A stretch of DNA of 64,000 nt from Dromaius novaehollandiae (lineage: Eukaryota; Chordata; Aves; Casuariiformes; Dromaiidae): positions 19,674,501 through 19,738,500 of the forward strand of contig NC_088113.1 of assembly GCF_036370855.1 (NCBI RefSeq). Reading direction: 5' to 3'. Numbering within the stretch: the first letter of the stretch is position 1; every line of letters starts with the position of its first letter. The notes below the pieces were generated by a model. It searched no databases. It was not told the DNA's origin and was given only the letters and a program-made list of their open reading frames with translations. This document shows positions 50,681-61,925 of the stretch, one piece after another. Position numbers and translations under genes: made by a program.

Positions 50681-53600
50681 GATGCTGCCTCACTATTTGG
50701 GTCACTTTTACGTTAATTCTAGATCTCCCACACTGCAGTTGTGTTTTCCCTCCTTGCAGCCATACGAAGATCTGCTGAGCGCCTCTGTCTTTCTCCCACC
50801 TCCTTTCTCCCAGTATCATTTTTCCCTCTATATAACGAGCAAAATTGGGCTTGTTTTCACTTTGGAAACAAGCCCATAAACTCCTCTACGGATTTCAATA
50901 CAGCCAAACAACTAGATCTCTGCTCCTCAAATGCCCCGGGGCAGGGAAAGGAGAAAGCGGAGAGCAGAGACGGGAGCACCAGCCACTGGCAGCAGCTCTG
51001 CGAAACGCCTGGTGATAGAAAGCCTGAGCTTTGTTTTTCCCCATCACCACTGAATACAAAAGATGGAGAACAGTCACCCGGAGAAAAGCCTTGGTGACTG
51101 TCCCCAGACACTTGGCGTGGAGCAGCCTGTGTGCTACCACACCTGAAGTCAGCCATCAAGCGCATTATACTGCCCTCAGTTTCTTGTCCATCCTCTCACA
51201 GGGGTGCAGATGGCAGAGGGGTGCCAGGCTGCTGCAAAGATCAAGTGCTGGACATCTGCTCCTGCTACAAAGCGAGGAGAAAAAGAGCAGAAGCGGGTCT
51301 GCTTTGAGGAGCTTTTTCTGGCACTGCTTTTCTCCCGGCTGCTTGGCGGGGGCTGCGCAGCCTGGGCTCAGCGAGCTCCCTTGCAAAGTCCCCCAGGGAA
51401 AACGAGGGAGACGCGTTAGCTCCTGCAGATCAGATCTCCTCACCTTCATCCTGGCCAAGCCGAGGCAAAATTCAAAGTCTTGGAAAAACACCACCAAGCA
51501 GAGGCTGCAGCTAGCTCTATTCGCACAACAACCTTGTGCTGTTCACCGGAGCCCTTGGACAGGCAACGGGCTTACAGAGCTTGTATTGCCAAAGCCAAAT
51601 TGCAGGGCAAGGGCTTCATCACAGCCTTCCTTTAAATTAGGATGCATCGGAGGACAGATGTGTCACTGATTGCTAAGAAACCTGCAGAGACATGGAACTA
51701 CCTCGCGGTTATCTGGTACTCGCTAAGCAGCGCAAGGAGGTTGTTGCTGCAGCTGGGAGCGTTTCGGTGCAGCTTGTGCTCCTGCGACTCCTGACACCCG
51801 AGGCAGAGAAACGCATCGCTTAGCATTTACGAGAAGAAAGCAATTCTTCTTACAAAAAAATCAACTTCCTGAAAAGGAGCCGGCATTAGCGTTTGCAGAA
51901 CAAGGTGGAAACGGGCCATTTTCAAGAAAATCATTTTCGGCCAACTCCGAGTGAGATTGAAAAGCAGGTAGAAATGGAGCGGTCTCCTGGAGTCCAAGTG
52001 TGCTGCTTATTGATAAAACGACACTCTGCCATTACTTCGAACCACTAGCATTAGAAGTGGAAAGACTTATTTGGCCATAACTAAGCTCTCCAACACAAAA
52101 TACCTCCTCCTGCTTTGTCAGCTCTCGCCTGAAATTACTCGCCTGCTAGGAAGCCTTTCACGGCCCGGTGCATTTTATGCTTCAGAAATTATCCCCAGCA
52201 GAAAATGCAGAGGGTCCCCCCTCACCTTTTTTATTTTCTTTTTTTCTGCTTTGCCTCCGCAAGCATCTGCGCTGCCTCCTCTGCGGTGGGGCAGAGTTGC
52301 ATCGATAGGGCTTTCTGACGGGACCTGGTTTTTCTCTGCACACTGGAATCACCTGGCAGAGACCTGGCAGCTCCAAGAGCTTTTCCCCCAGGAATTTGGT
52401 CCTTTGGGGTTTGCTCTGGGGAAAACCTGAGGGTTGGGGTTGGGAGTAGACTTTTAAGGGAGCAGAATTAGGTCCTGAAGAACCACATTCACTGCTTTTT
52501 TGGTTATTTCTGGTGCACATGCTGGATCCATCCCTCCTCTTGCTTGCTCAGAGCCAGATGTTGCTGTTGCAGCCGTGACCACGGGATGTAGGGGAGCAGA
52601 GACCACCAGTCTGAAACCTCGATTTGCAGCAATGCCTGCCCTTCTCCTTGTATTTTTTTGCTCGGTGTTTCACGGCTCACCATTTCCTACCGAAGCTCAC
52701 CTCCATTATCAAGCATCCGTTTGCTCCGTCACGCTGACACTTCCAACAAGGATCATGCTCTTCAGACTGAATTTTCATTAGCGGATCTTTGGCCACATGA
52801 ATTGTGATGACCTACTTAAACAGGTCAGGCAGGCATGAATTGCAAAAATGAGCTGTAATTAATGATTTAGTCAAAAGCCGTACAGTTGAGCTTGGCTAAT
52901 CTCAAATCCGGCCTCGTCCTTTTCCCTTTCTTCCTTAGGATAATCAACACTAAGTAATCAGATCCTTGTAATCAACTATCTTGGTTGGCATGAAGAGCAT
53001 ACGGAGAAAGGTGCCGGCTCTGTGTAATTGCCCTGGAATATATCGTGCTGGAGGACAGATTTCATGTGTTTTTTTTTTTAACAATGAACATTGTACCAAA
53101 TATTAAAACATTTTTCTAAAACATGATATTAAGGTGAAGATGAGTCATTTCGCTGTCATAACACAGACAGGGAGGGGGGATTGGAGCGAACAAAGCCGCA
53201 AATTCATTCAGCAATTTGCACTCCGTAACCCTGTGACGATGAGGCTTTTAGGCCAGACGAGCTGTGCCACTTAAGCAGACGAGGTGACACATTCAGCTGT
53301 TGCTTAGATATTGGAATATGTTGCACAGCGCCTGCGCTCTGGCAAGCCTCCCTGAAGAGTTCGGTGCTGTTTTTCAGTGGCTACATTAACTCTGTCCCAA
53401 CGCCGATTGCAAAGCCGTGCTGTATAGCTCTCGAAGTGAGACTGCTGGTGACAGAAGGGGCAACTTTTAAAGAAGGGACATAAAAAACATTTTTTAAAAG
53501 TCAGGAACATGACTCCTATCATTCAGAAGTAGCACAAGCATACCAAGGGTTATCAGCAATTGCATAACAACTGGTTTAATAGCAACTGAATAACATGTAG

Positions 53601-56600
53601 CTCGTACGTGGGATCCCAGTGTGCTGCAGTAAAGGACCCGCACGGTGACACCCCAAGGGGCTGGCAGCACCCCCCAGAAAGCAGTGAGCTGGGAAAGGGC
53701 AGCAGACCTGCATCTGCCTTTCCCTGCCATGATGCATTGCCATTTCTCTTCCACCCACCACCACACACAGACACCTCGTCAATTGGGGCAATCAACATCC
53801 TTTTATTTCCCCTTTAGTCCTATCCATTTTTATCTAGGATTGCTCCTTCTTATGTCCTGCTTGTTGCCTCTGCCATCAGACAACTGCACTGGATAATGCC
53901 CTTGGCCATACATATCTATTAAAGGGGACCAACAGGAAAACATAAGCTTGTTAATATTTCAATGGTCATTGATAGGTTCAAGGGTTAACAGCATCCCAAG
54001 CCAGTTGAAAAAGCAAGCCGTTAACTGCAGCCTGCAGTACTATGGCACAGGCAGCACAAGATAGTGTCATACATGGTGCTTTTTTCTTATAGTCACAGCT
54101 CCCATAGTCAGGTTATCCAAAAGCCCTGACTCATGTGGGCCGATGGAAGAAACCTGAGCAAACCAACAGCAGCAGCTCAAAGCTCAAATGCGATGGTCAG
54201 CATTAGAGGGAGTGACCAGCCCCTTCTGGAAAACTTTGACTCCTGGAGGGGTCTGGTCTAAGTAGACTCAACCAGCTCAGGGCAGAAAAAAAATGAAGGA
54301 CAAGCTCTTTCCTGGCCCATTCCTGTTCCCTGAGAGCCCTGGGGAAAACTAGGAAAAAACGCAAGAGAGTAAAAACATCATGGGATGGAAACCTGTTTGA
54401 ATTTCTCTGGAAGAAGGTTATTTGAAGCCAGACTAAGGAAAAAACTAAGGTATTTAAAGACTACCTGAATATAAATAAGACTCCTTACTCCGATTTTCTC
54501 CAAAGTTCATCCTGTCCGGTGAAGGATAAGCCTGCTCCATCCCCATCACCCAGGACAACTGTCGCCCCATCTGTACCCCGTGCCTGGCTCCCGCAGGCAT
54601 CCTGCAAGGGAGGCACCACCACCCGCTCGCGCCAGCCCAGCTCGTTCTGGCCGAAAAGGGCTGGGGAGCTGTTGCACAGGAGATGTCCCGGCTCTTGGAC
54701 ACGGGAAGGAGCAGCCAGCACGGGGGGGACAACCCAGCTGGGGTGAATGGGGAAGGAGAAACCCAAAACCCCCGTGGGCTCCTGCCCAGCCGCCCCGTTT
54801 GCCAAGCCAGTGCCATGCAAAGGGCTGCGCAGCCGCTTTGGGGGGCAAACGGTGGCCAGTGTCTGCACGTACCAGGCAGGGACCAAAGTGGCTCAGGGCT
54901 GGCTCAGCTCCAAGGCAGAGGTTACATGATAATAAATGTTATTCCACAATAAATAGCCCGGCCAGGCATGCTGCCTTTACTCCCTAGAAGCCAACATTTA
55001 CAGACTGTTTGACATAATCAGTGCTAGATATTAACCCGCGGGTGCTGTAACACCTTTTGAGAAGCACTGAACACCTCGTACACATAAATCACCCTTATAC
55101 CAGCAACGGCAAGACAGTTGTCAGAGAACATTTTGTTTTGACAAGCAGGGAGTATTGATTGCATATTTGTGTCCTTGAGACAGGCTTGACTCTTCAGCAG
55201 CAACCAGAGCCAAACACCCTGGGATTGCCTCTCCTGCTGATCTGCCAGAGGATGTTTTGGTGAAACAAAGCAGTCTTATCAGACCAAACCGGTCCCAGGT
55301 CTTCTCTGGCCTGGTTTCCAGGTCTCTGAACCTGAAAGCGTCGTTTTGGTCTTGCAGCCAAAAGCACCACCGGCAGCGAGCCTCACCCGCCCTGCGCAGG
55401 GCCCTCGCTGCGGGGCTGGAGCAGTGCAGAGCGCTCACACTGCACTGCTTGCACCATCGATACGGAAATAATCCTATCATCCGAAAAAGCAATTAAAACG
55501 CAGATGTTTCCCAGTGCTCTCCAAAAGCGAGCAGGGTGAAGAAAGCTCCTGCCCTGGCCTTGCCCCTGCCTCTCCCTTGGTGGGGTCTGTTTCTGCTGGA
55601 GCTCAGCCCTGAAGTCCCTCTGAGGGCTCCTGGGAGCACAGGTCTCCATACCTGCCGCTCCACAGTGATGGGTAGCCTTCGTCTGGAGTCAGCAACACGT
55701 CAGCTTTAGGGAGGTAATAAAGCACCAGCGATTCGGCGTCGCAGGGGATTCCCCCTCCCTAAAATGCCGCCTTTGCTTTCTGCTCACACAGCTGACTCAA
55801 GCTGCCCAGCATGAGCGTGGGTTTCGAGAGGTAAATCCTGCCTCTGTTGCACGGATCTGCCAGGGATAAAACCTTGTCCCCTCGTACTGTGCTGGTGGTG
55901 GAGCTGCCTGCCGAAGAGCGAGCCTGAATAGCTCGGAAGGAAAACACAGCTTCCTAACAGCAGCTCGAGACTCTCGTGCTTGATCTTCAGGAGCTCTGTG
56001 GTGCTGTAATGTTTATAGTTGAGTGGAAGGGATGCTTGGACACAGAAGCGGGATGCAAACGCTCTCCCATGTCACATTATGCCAGCGTGCACGCGGGACA
56101 AGGCCTGTCTCTGCTGCGCTCGGCCACCAGCTCTGGGCAGGTCCAGAGCCAGCAGAAGGGAGAAGTCTTCTCCGGGGATGCAGCTGCTCCTACCACTCTG
56201 CCGTGTCATGGCTGAAGTCAGGTCTGTTTGCAGTTGCTCTCCCAAAACTGAGTGAATTTTACCGCAAATCTTTGTTGAAACTCTTCAGGGAGCAAAGCTC
56301 AGAGAAAGCAGGGGCAGTGCATATTTCCTGGGGGTGTAAAGGAAACAAAAGCCCCTCTGCCCACGCTAGACAGTAAGTCAAATGCATTTGAACCAAGGCA
56401 TGCAACAGACTGTGCCCACTAAAAGAGCAAACAAATGCAGCGCAGAGAGGCAGAGGGACAAGCAGCACCAGGGAAAGATGTGCTGGGACGTACAGCTACC
56501 GTCCAAGGCAGCATCAGAGCTGATTCCAAGATAATACAGCTTGTGAGAGCAAAAGGATAGCTCCTAAGCACTCCCAGAGACCTAATAGATGTACTTTAGG

Positions 56601-57444
56601 TTGAAAAATGGCAGGCTAAGATGGAAGGGTTTGCAGTGCAAACACTGTTAGACTCTTTTGCCTCAGGGAATAGTTACTAGTAATGATATCTCAGCCTTTC
56701 AATAGCAATGGGCAACACCTCTGTCCTCACACCTCTCTGTATCACCTTAGAGCACAGTTTGCACACACATAAAAAAAAAATCCCAACCCCTTTCCATCCC
56801 CGGTTCTGCATGCAAGGGACGCCCTGAGCACCCACTTTGAAAATGACTGCTTTAAAGTCAGCAGACCAAAACACACAGAAGCCCCAAATTTAACTTTGAA
56901 AGGTTTGTTCGGCCTGCCAGCCTCTTTGGGGGAAGTAATTTGGATAGAAGCACATCACCACCCCACCCAGTAGGAAAAGACTCTCCTTACTCTCCAAAAC
57001 TCCCTGGCTTATTAAGTTTCCCTCCCACGCGCTGCCGGGCTAAGCCACCTCTTTGCTTCCCTCCTGCTTCCAGCACCAGCTAGCTGGGCTCCCTCCAGTC
57101 TCCAGCCAGACAGGATATTTCTCAGATGGCTGGAAGAGAAGCAATAAACTTAACAAAGCACCAAGCGATGCTTCCTAATCTGTGCATGGGGCATCACTAA
57201 GAAGATCTTCCTTCTCGGTCCCAAGTCAAGGCTGGACTCCAAGGACAGGGATTAGGCTCATGAAGCAGCCGAGAAAGCAAAACAGATCTGCTCTTCCAGT
57301 GGGGACCTCCAGCCAAATTTGTCCTTAGGGCTCCCCCAAGCAGCCCCACAGAGCGGGTACATTCAGCCGGATGGGTGGCATTTCCACCAGGACAGTCCCA
57401 CCTGCCATCGGTCACACCGCAGTAGTGCAGGATGTCTTACTCAC

Positions 57445-57612
57445 ATCAGCCTGCGCACGCTGAATTACGAGCCAGGCAAGTCCAAAATCCTCATGTTCTT
57501 CTACATATTTTTCCCCAGAGAACATCTCCGAGGACAGTAAACTTAATGTTGCATTCTCATGAAATTTTCCATCTTCCAGTATTTCTTCCTTTGTCAAAGA
57601 CAACAGTGATTC
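57445..57612 (-). other. Candidate coding exon A, 56 codons, phase 0 at both ends
   Basis: On the - strand a 168-base open segment ends in a perfect donor (GCTGAT followed by gtgagtaag). The peptide is acidic and looks coding, with stretches such as SLTKEEILEDGKFHENAT and EKYVEEHEDFGLAWLVIQ. The acceptor (gaagttttcag) has a short pyrimidine tract, which weakens the case. An in-frame TAA lies just upstream of the acceptor, so the frame exists only between the splice sites. I do not recognise the protein. It is phase-compatible with exon B and exon C on the same strand. Confidence 0.25.
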
Positions 57613-58600
57613 CTGAAAACTTCCCTCCCACTGAGGAGTTTATCACCAAAACCCATTTTCCTGTACAGCTACTCACAAACTGTGCCCTCTTTCCCAGAAC
57701 AGGTGAGAAGAGCACTCTTGGGGTCTTTCATCTGGAAACATCATCCAATTCATTATCATTCCCCTGGATCTTCTTGGACCTCCTCCAATTTCTGTTTCAT
57801 TTTGTTTAGGCTGAATGGCTGCTCAGTTTTCTGTTGATATACAGAAAATACCTGCAAGATTTGTATACTGAGTGTGGGGGAAAAAAACTATCCCTGTCTG
57901 CTGAAAAGTCAATTATGCCAATGGCCTGAAGGAGTTGCCACCCTGTGTGCAACGGAGTGCTTTATTCCCACTCGGTTACTGGAGCACACTAATCTTGCCT
58001 GAAAAGGGTAAACACCTTCGGAAGAGCAGCAAAGTCAAACACAGCTCATAGCTACATGGCTCATACGCGAGGGAACCTGCTCAGTTAAGAAATGACACCA
58101 CTGCCACAGACACGTTGCCTCACAGCAAGGCATAGTTCAGGTGGATACTTGCATTTTTTTCTCTCTGGATATTAAAACAAAGGTCAGGGAACCTGTAGCT
58201 GCATGCTACATTTAAGAGACTAAAAGAGAATCAAGACTCTTGATTTGCTTGCTTTTTTTTCCTCTTTTTTGCAGGCACATGAAGGTAAAGTGCTCTTATA
58301 TCTTTGTTGGTTTTGCTTGATCTGGAGTGTGTTTCTGCTGGGCTCCACTCCCAAGACTCTTGTGCCTGGTGATGCAGCACCTGAAGGCTTTAGCTGCATT
58401 TCCAAACCTAGACCAGAGACCCAGCTTTGGAAGAATGAGCTTGCCCCAGAGCAGCTGAAGCCAGTGCAGACCTGGCAAGGCACGGCTGTCTTTTTGCTCC
58501 TTTCCAGATCTGTAACATGTGCCCTCCTCTCACTCACTCCCCACGCACATTTGTGCATCTTCCTCCATTAAAAACAGTCAATACTCCCTAGTGAAACATA
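57613..58600. other. Non-coding stretch left of the NPBWR2 promoter region
   Basis: Moderately AT-rich with short T runs. Chance frames only. The right end grades into the CpG-richer DNA before the candidate NPBWR2 leader. Confidence 0.5.
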
Positions 58601-58848
58601 TTTTACCCCCCCTTCCCACCGCCCCATCCATCCCTCATTCGGGCAGCCGCAGCCTGACAGCCCCGGGTGCTGCCTGCGCGGTTCAGCATCGCCCTCATTC
58701 CTGCGGAGAGCAGCCCCGGTGCCTCAGCTCTCGCCAGCATCTGGGTTATTCACCGTTGCAACAGCCCAGCGCAGTGAGAACTCTTTTTCCCTCCCTGGTG
58801 TGAACAAACGTTAATTGCTCCGATGCGCAAAGCACACACAGAGCCACC

Positions 58849-58979
58849 ATGGTGATACGACTGCAAGGACGGGTAACGTCAGCATCTCCGAGACCCTCCT
58901 CCAGCTGGGAGCGGAGCGGAGCCTCGGCAGTGCACGGCAGCAGGTGCCGGCAGACGCAGCCGAGCCGTCGCTCAGCCAG
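58849..58979 (+). promoter_or_regulatory. Candidate NPBWR2 leader exon with a 44-codon upstream ORF and strong splice donor
   Basis: A CpG-rich segment begins upstream near 58640 and ends at 58979 in a consensus donor (CAG followed by gtaagag). An ATG at 58849 has an ideal context (gccaccATGG). It opens a 44-codon frame whose TAA overlaps the donor, so the peptide exists only in unspliced RNA and splicing would change its tail. This is 1.1 kb upstream of NPBWR2 on the same strand, so I infer a 5' leader exon and nearby promoter. No TATA box was seen. Read in another frame the exon is also open, so a short separate gene is possible. Confidence 0.35.
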
Positions 58980-59480
58980 GTAAGAGCAGCTTCAGCCCCA
59001 CTCCTGACTCCTCGCCTTCGTTTTTGCTGCGTGACAGCAAAATGCAAGGGAGACGCTTCTCCTTGCAGAGCCTGGGGACCAGTTGCTGACTTTGATCTTC
59101 ACAGGGGGTTCGTTGTTTCCCTGCAGAGGAATTCCTGCAAGTGTGGGACAGGCAATAGCACTGGATGTGGCAACTGCTAGAAAGATGCAAACGGATGGGA
59201 TAATTCTTGCTGTGATTCTAAAGTGGACTTGCTTTCAGGGCACTTTTTTCCTTTGCTGGATAATCCTGAGCTCTTGAGATCATAGGTTTCTACATCCAAG
59301 TTCTGTGTCACAATCTGCCATGTGGATGATCTTCATATTGACTAAGATCATAATCTACCTTGGGTTAAAAACTTACTTTAATTGTGGGTTAAGCCTCTTC
59401 AATTTTTTTTTAATGTATTTAAATACTCCTTGAATTCCATTGCTTTTTCTTTCTTTTTTTTCTCTCCTCCTTTTGCTAGG

Positions 59481-59949
59481 GGAACCCAGGAGCGGGGAGC
59501 AGCTGTGTCAGAAACTTCCACTGCATTGTCTGGGAAATCTTGGTTGATGGAGTGCCTGAAGTCCCCTGACCCAAAGAAATGCACTAATTAAATACTGCAA
59601 CGCTTCTGCTCTGACATGGAAAAGCGAGTGTTGTGCAAGTGAAACAGCAGACTTCCCTAAAGACCTCTGCGGGCTGCAAATACTCTGCCAGACTCAAAGC
59701 TTCCCTCTCCTTCACTCCGCTCCTGGTAGCCCCGACAAGGATTCTTGCTCCAGCCGGTTGAACAGGAGCCACTTGACTTTTCTAGCAGGGAACGGCCACA
59801 GCTCGGGAGATGCTCTGAGAGAGAAGTGGCTCTGCTCATACAGGGAGATATAACCCTCTTATTTGCTTTGCTCATGGAGCCTTCTGTTATCATCCCTTTT
59901 TTCTGCTCATTTGAAAATGTAACTTTTGCAAAGGTGGGGAACAAGAGAG
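59481..59949 (+). other. Candidate second leader exon of NPBWR2
   Basis: A pyrimidine-rich acceptor (ctcctccttttgctag) ends at 59480, and a strong donor (GAGAG followed by gtaagttag) follows 59949. The next usable acceptor, ctccctcccaggcacag ending at 60061, lies 47 bases before the receptor ATG and leaves a 112-base intron. Together these fit a spliced 5' leader. The first part also reads openly for 36 codons to a TAA at 59589. Only transcript data can settle it. Confidence 0.25.
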
Positions 59950-60108
59950 GTAAGTTAGATGGTCCATGCAGCCTCAGGACCCACTCTGTGAAAACAACCC
60001 ACTTCTGAATGAGAGCACAGCTCCTTATCAGCACAGAGAAAAGGCTCCCTCCCAGGCACAGGAGCCTCAGTGACACCTGAAAGTAGCCTGTGATCAGCAG
60101 GAGCAGAC

Positions 60109-61107
60109 ATGGGAAACAGCTCTCTGTGGGATGATGAGAACAGTACCTGCAGCAATGCGGGCAACAGCTGCTACCTGGACAGCAGCATGAAGTTCAACTT
60201 CACCTTCCAAGAGCAGGCACCCGATTTCTATGTTGTCCTCCCTGTGATTTACTCTGTGATCTGTGCAGTTGGGCTCACAGGCAATACCGCTGTCATCTAT
60301 GTGATCCTCAAGGCCCCCAAGATGAAGACCGTGACAAACATGTTCATCTTGAACCTTGCTATAGCTGATGACTTGTTCACGCTTGTCTTGCCCATTAATA
60401 TTGCTGAACACCTCCTTCACTACTGGCCCTTTGGAGAAGTCCTCTGCAAGGTCATCTTGTCCATAGACCACTACAACATCTTCTCCAGCATTTATTTCCT
60501 GACAGTGATGAGCATAGACAGGTATCTGGTAGTACTGGCTACAGTCAGGTCCAAGAGAATGCCACATCGCACATACCGAGCAGCCAGGATTGTCAGTTTG
60601 TGCATCTGGGTCCTAGTCACCATCATAGTTCTCCCTTTCACCATCTTTGCCAATGTCTACATAGATGACCTGGAGATCAAGAGTTGTGGTCTAAATTTCC
60701 CCAAGCCTGAAAGGTTTTGGTTCAAAGCCAGCAGGATCTATACCCTCATCCTTGGCTTTGCCATTCCAGTATCCACCATCTGCATCCTCTATTCCATGAT
60801 GCTCTACAAGCTAAGGAACATGCACTTGAACTCTAATGCTAAAGCCCTGGACAAAGCCAAGAAGAAAGTCACTATCATGGTCTTCATCGTCCTGGCTGTC
60901 TGCCTCTTCTGCTGGACCCCCTTCCACTTGGCCACCATTGTGGCTTTGACCACTGACTTACCCCAGACCTCCATGGTCATCGGTATATCCTACTTCATTA
61001 CAAGTCTAAGCTATGCCAATTCATGCCTGAATCCTTTCTTGTATGCTTTCCTCGACGACAGCTTTCGAAAAAGTTTCCGAAAGATGCTGGAATGCAGAAC
61101 TTCGTAA
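60109..61107 (+). CDS. NPBWR2: Neuropeptide B/W receptor 2, class A GPCR, complete single coding exon
   Basis: This 332-residue plasma-membrane receptor binds neuropeptides W and B; the family couples to Gi/o and acts in brain and pituitary (established for the family). Three N-glycosylation sequons lie in the N-terminus (N3, N11, N30). Seven membrane segments can be placed near 42-65, 75-98, 111-133, 157-180, 207-230, 254-277 and 287-312. Class A landmarks are intact: GN at 58-59, LNLAIAD with D87, C113 paired with C193 in the second extracellular loop, DRY at 137-139, CWTP at 268-271 and NPFLY at 308-312. C329 near the end could be palmitoylated. Segments such as HYNIFSSIYFL and SCGLNFPKPE favour type 2 over type 1. 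The ATG has a good context (G at -3, G at +4), and an in-frame TGA at 60091 fixes the start. The coding region is intronless, as in mammals. No damage is seen. NPBWR1 is the only realistic alternative. Confidence 0.97.
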   Translation: MGNSSLWDDENSTCSNAGNSCYLDSSMKFNFTFQEQAPDFYVVLPVIYSVICAVGLTGNTAVIYVILKAPKMKTVTNMFILNLAIADDLFTLVLPINIAEHLLHYWPFGEVLCKVILSIDHYNIFSSIYFLTVMSIDRYLVVLATVRSKRMPHRTYRAARIVSLCIWVLVTIIVLPFTIFANVYIDDLEIKSCGLNFPKPERFWFKASRIYTLILGFAIPVSTICILYSMMLYKLRNMHLNSNAKALDKAKKKVTIMVFIVLAVCLFCWTPFHLATIVALTTDLPQTSMVIGISYFITSLSYANSCLNPFLYAFLDDSFRKSFRKMLECRTS

Positions 61108-61925
61108 AACAGACTGTTGGGGTTCACAGATCCTTTCCCCCCATAGCTTTGCAGGGGCAACTTTGTAAACTTTGGAAGGGATGGCTAAGGAATGCACAAG
61201 TGCTCTCCTTTCTCTTTGATTTACATGTAATGTATGTGCATGTTTTATTTTTATTGTTATCATTCACATGGTTTGTACTGCTTACTTGCAAATCTTGTGT
61301 TTTCCTCCTCTGCAGCTCCCAGCTTCTCAAAGTTGCATCCTTGTATTCTTGTTTTTGTCACACCTTGAAGCATTAAAGGCAGAACGCTACCTTTTCAGAG
61401 GTGCACTTCTACTACATAACAGTCCTTTATTGCCATCTGCTGTACAGTACAGAAAAGCTGAGTTTCTTCCCATATATTACTATTGAAAAAGACCAGCATT
61501 TGAAGATTGATGTAGTCTTCAGTTCGTAATAGATTTATCTGGAGGATTGTTTCACGGAGCAGAGTTAACTACCACTCATCATAATGAGTTAAGAAAATGG
61601 ACATAGAAAATGGAAGATAAAGGAATATTTGGAAGAAAAAACTAAGCATTTTCATGTCCGTGTATGTGCACAAGTGTTTTGGTTGTGTTTTTGATTTTGA
61701 GGGATGTCTAGCTCCTCTCAGATTCCTTCTTTCCTGAGCTGTTAACACAAATTCAAATTTAAACCAAAAGCAAAACCTGTATCTCAAAAACAGTGTTGAA
61801 CAACAGATACTACAGCAACTGTGGGAATCTTTTTTGCATTAGTAACAATTTTTAACAACATCATTTCTGTTAAATGTCAAAAATATATTTAAGTGTCTGA
61901 TGAAATAAAGCTCATGGAAAAAGAG
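61108..61925 (+). other. NPBWR2: Predicted 3' untranslated region of NPBWR2
   Basis: This AT-rich stretch runs from the NPBWR2 stop to the AATAAA at 61904. It holds no coding-like sequence. Its right limit is inferred from the poly(A) signal and not from a transcript. Confidence 0.5.
61904..61909 (+). terminator. NPBWR2: Polyadenylation signal AATAAA for NPBWR2
   Basis: A canonical AATAAA lies about 0.8 kb after the NPBWR2 stop codon. A GT/T-rich stretch (gtgtgctcctcc) follows within about 25 bases, as expected for a cleavage site. An earlier ATTAAA at 61372-61377 could give a shorter transcript. Confidence 0.65.

Larger units (their letters stand above)
41985..57444. other. Non-coding stretch between candidate exons
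   Basis: No supported gene. It contains two CpG-rich patches (47.1-47.7 and 50.2-50.7 kb), a T/G-rich tract at 45.7 kb and many chance frames, the longest being 212 codons at 51031-51669 on the + strand. If exons A and B belong to one gene, this is its intron. Confidence 0.5.

Noticed and set aside
51031-51669. 212-codon + strand frame.
   Set aside because: Mixed-composition peptide without domain, overlapped by long frames on the other strand; length is within what 64 kb can yield by chance.
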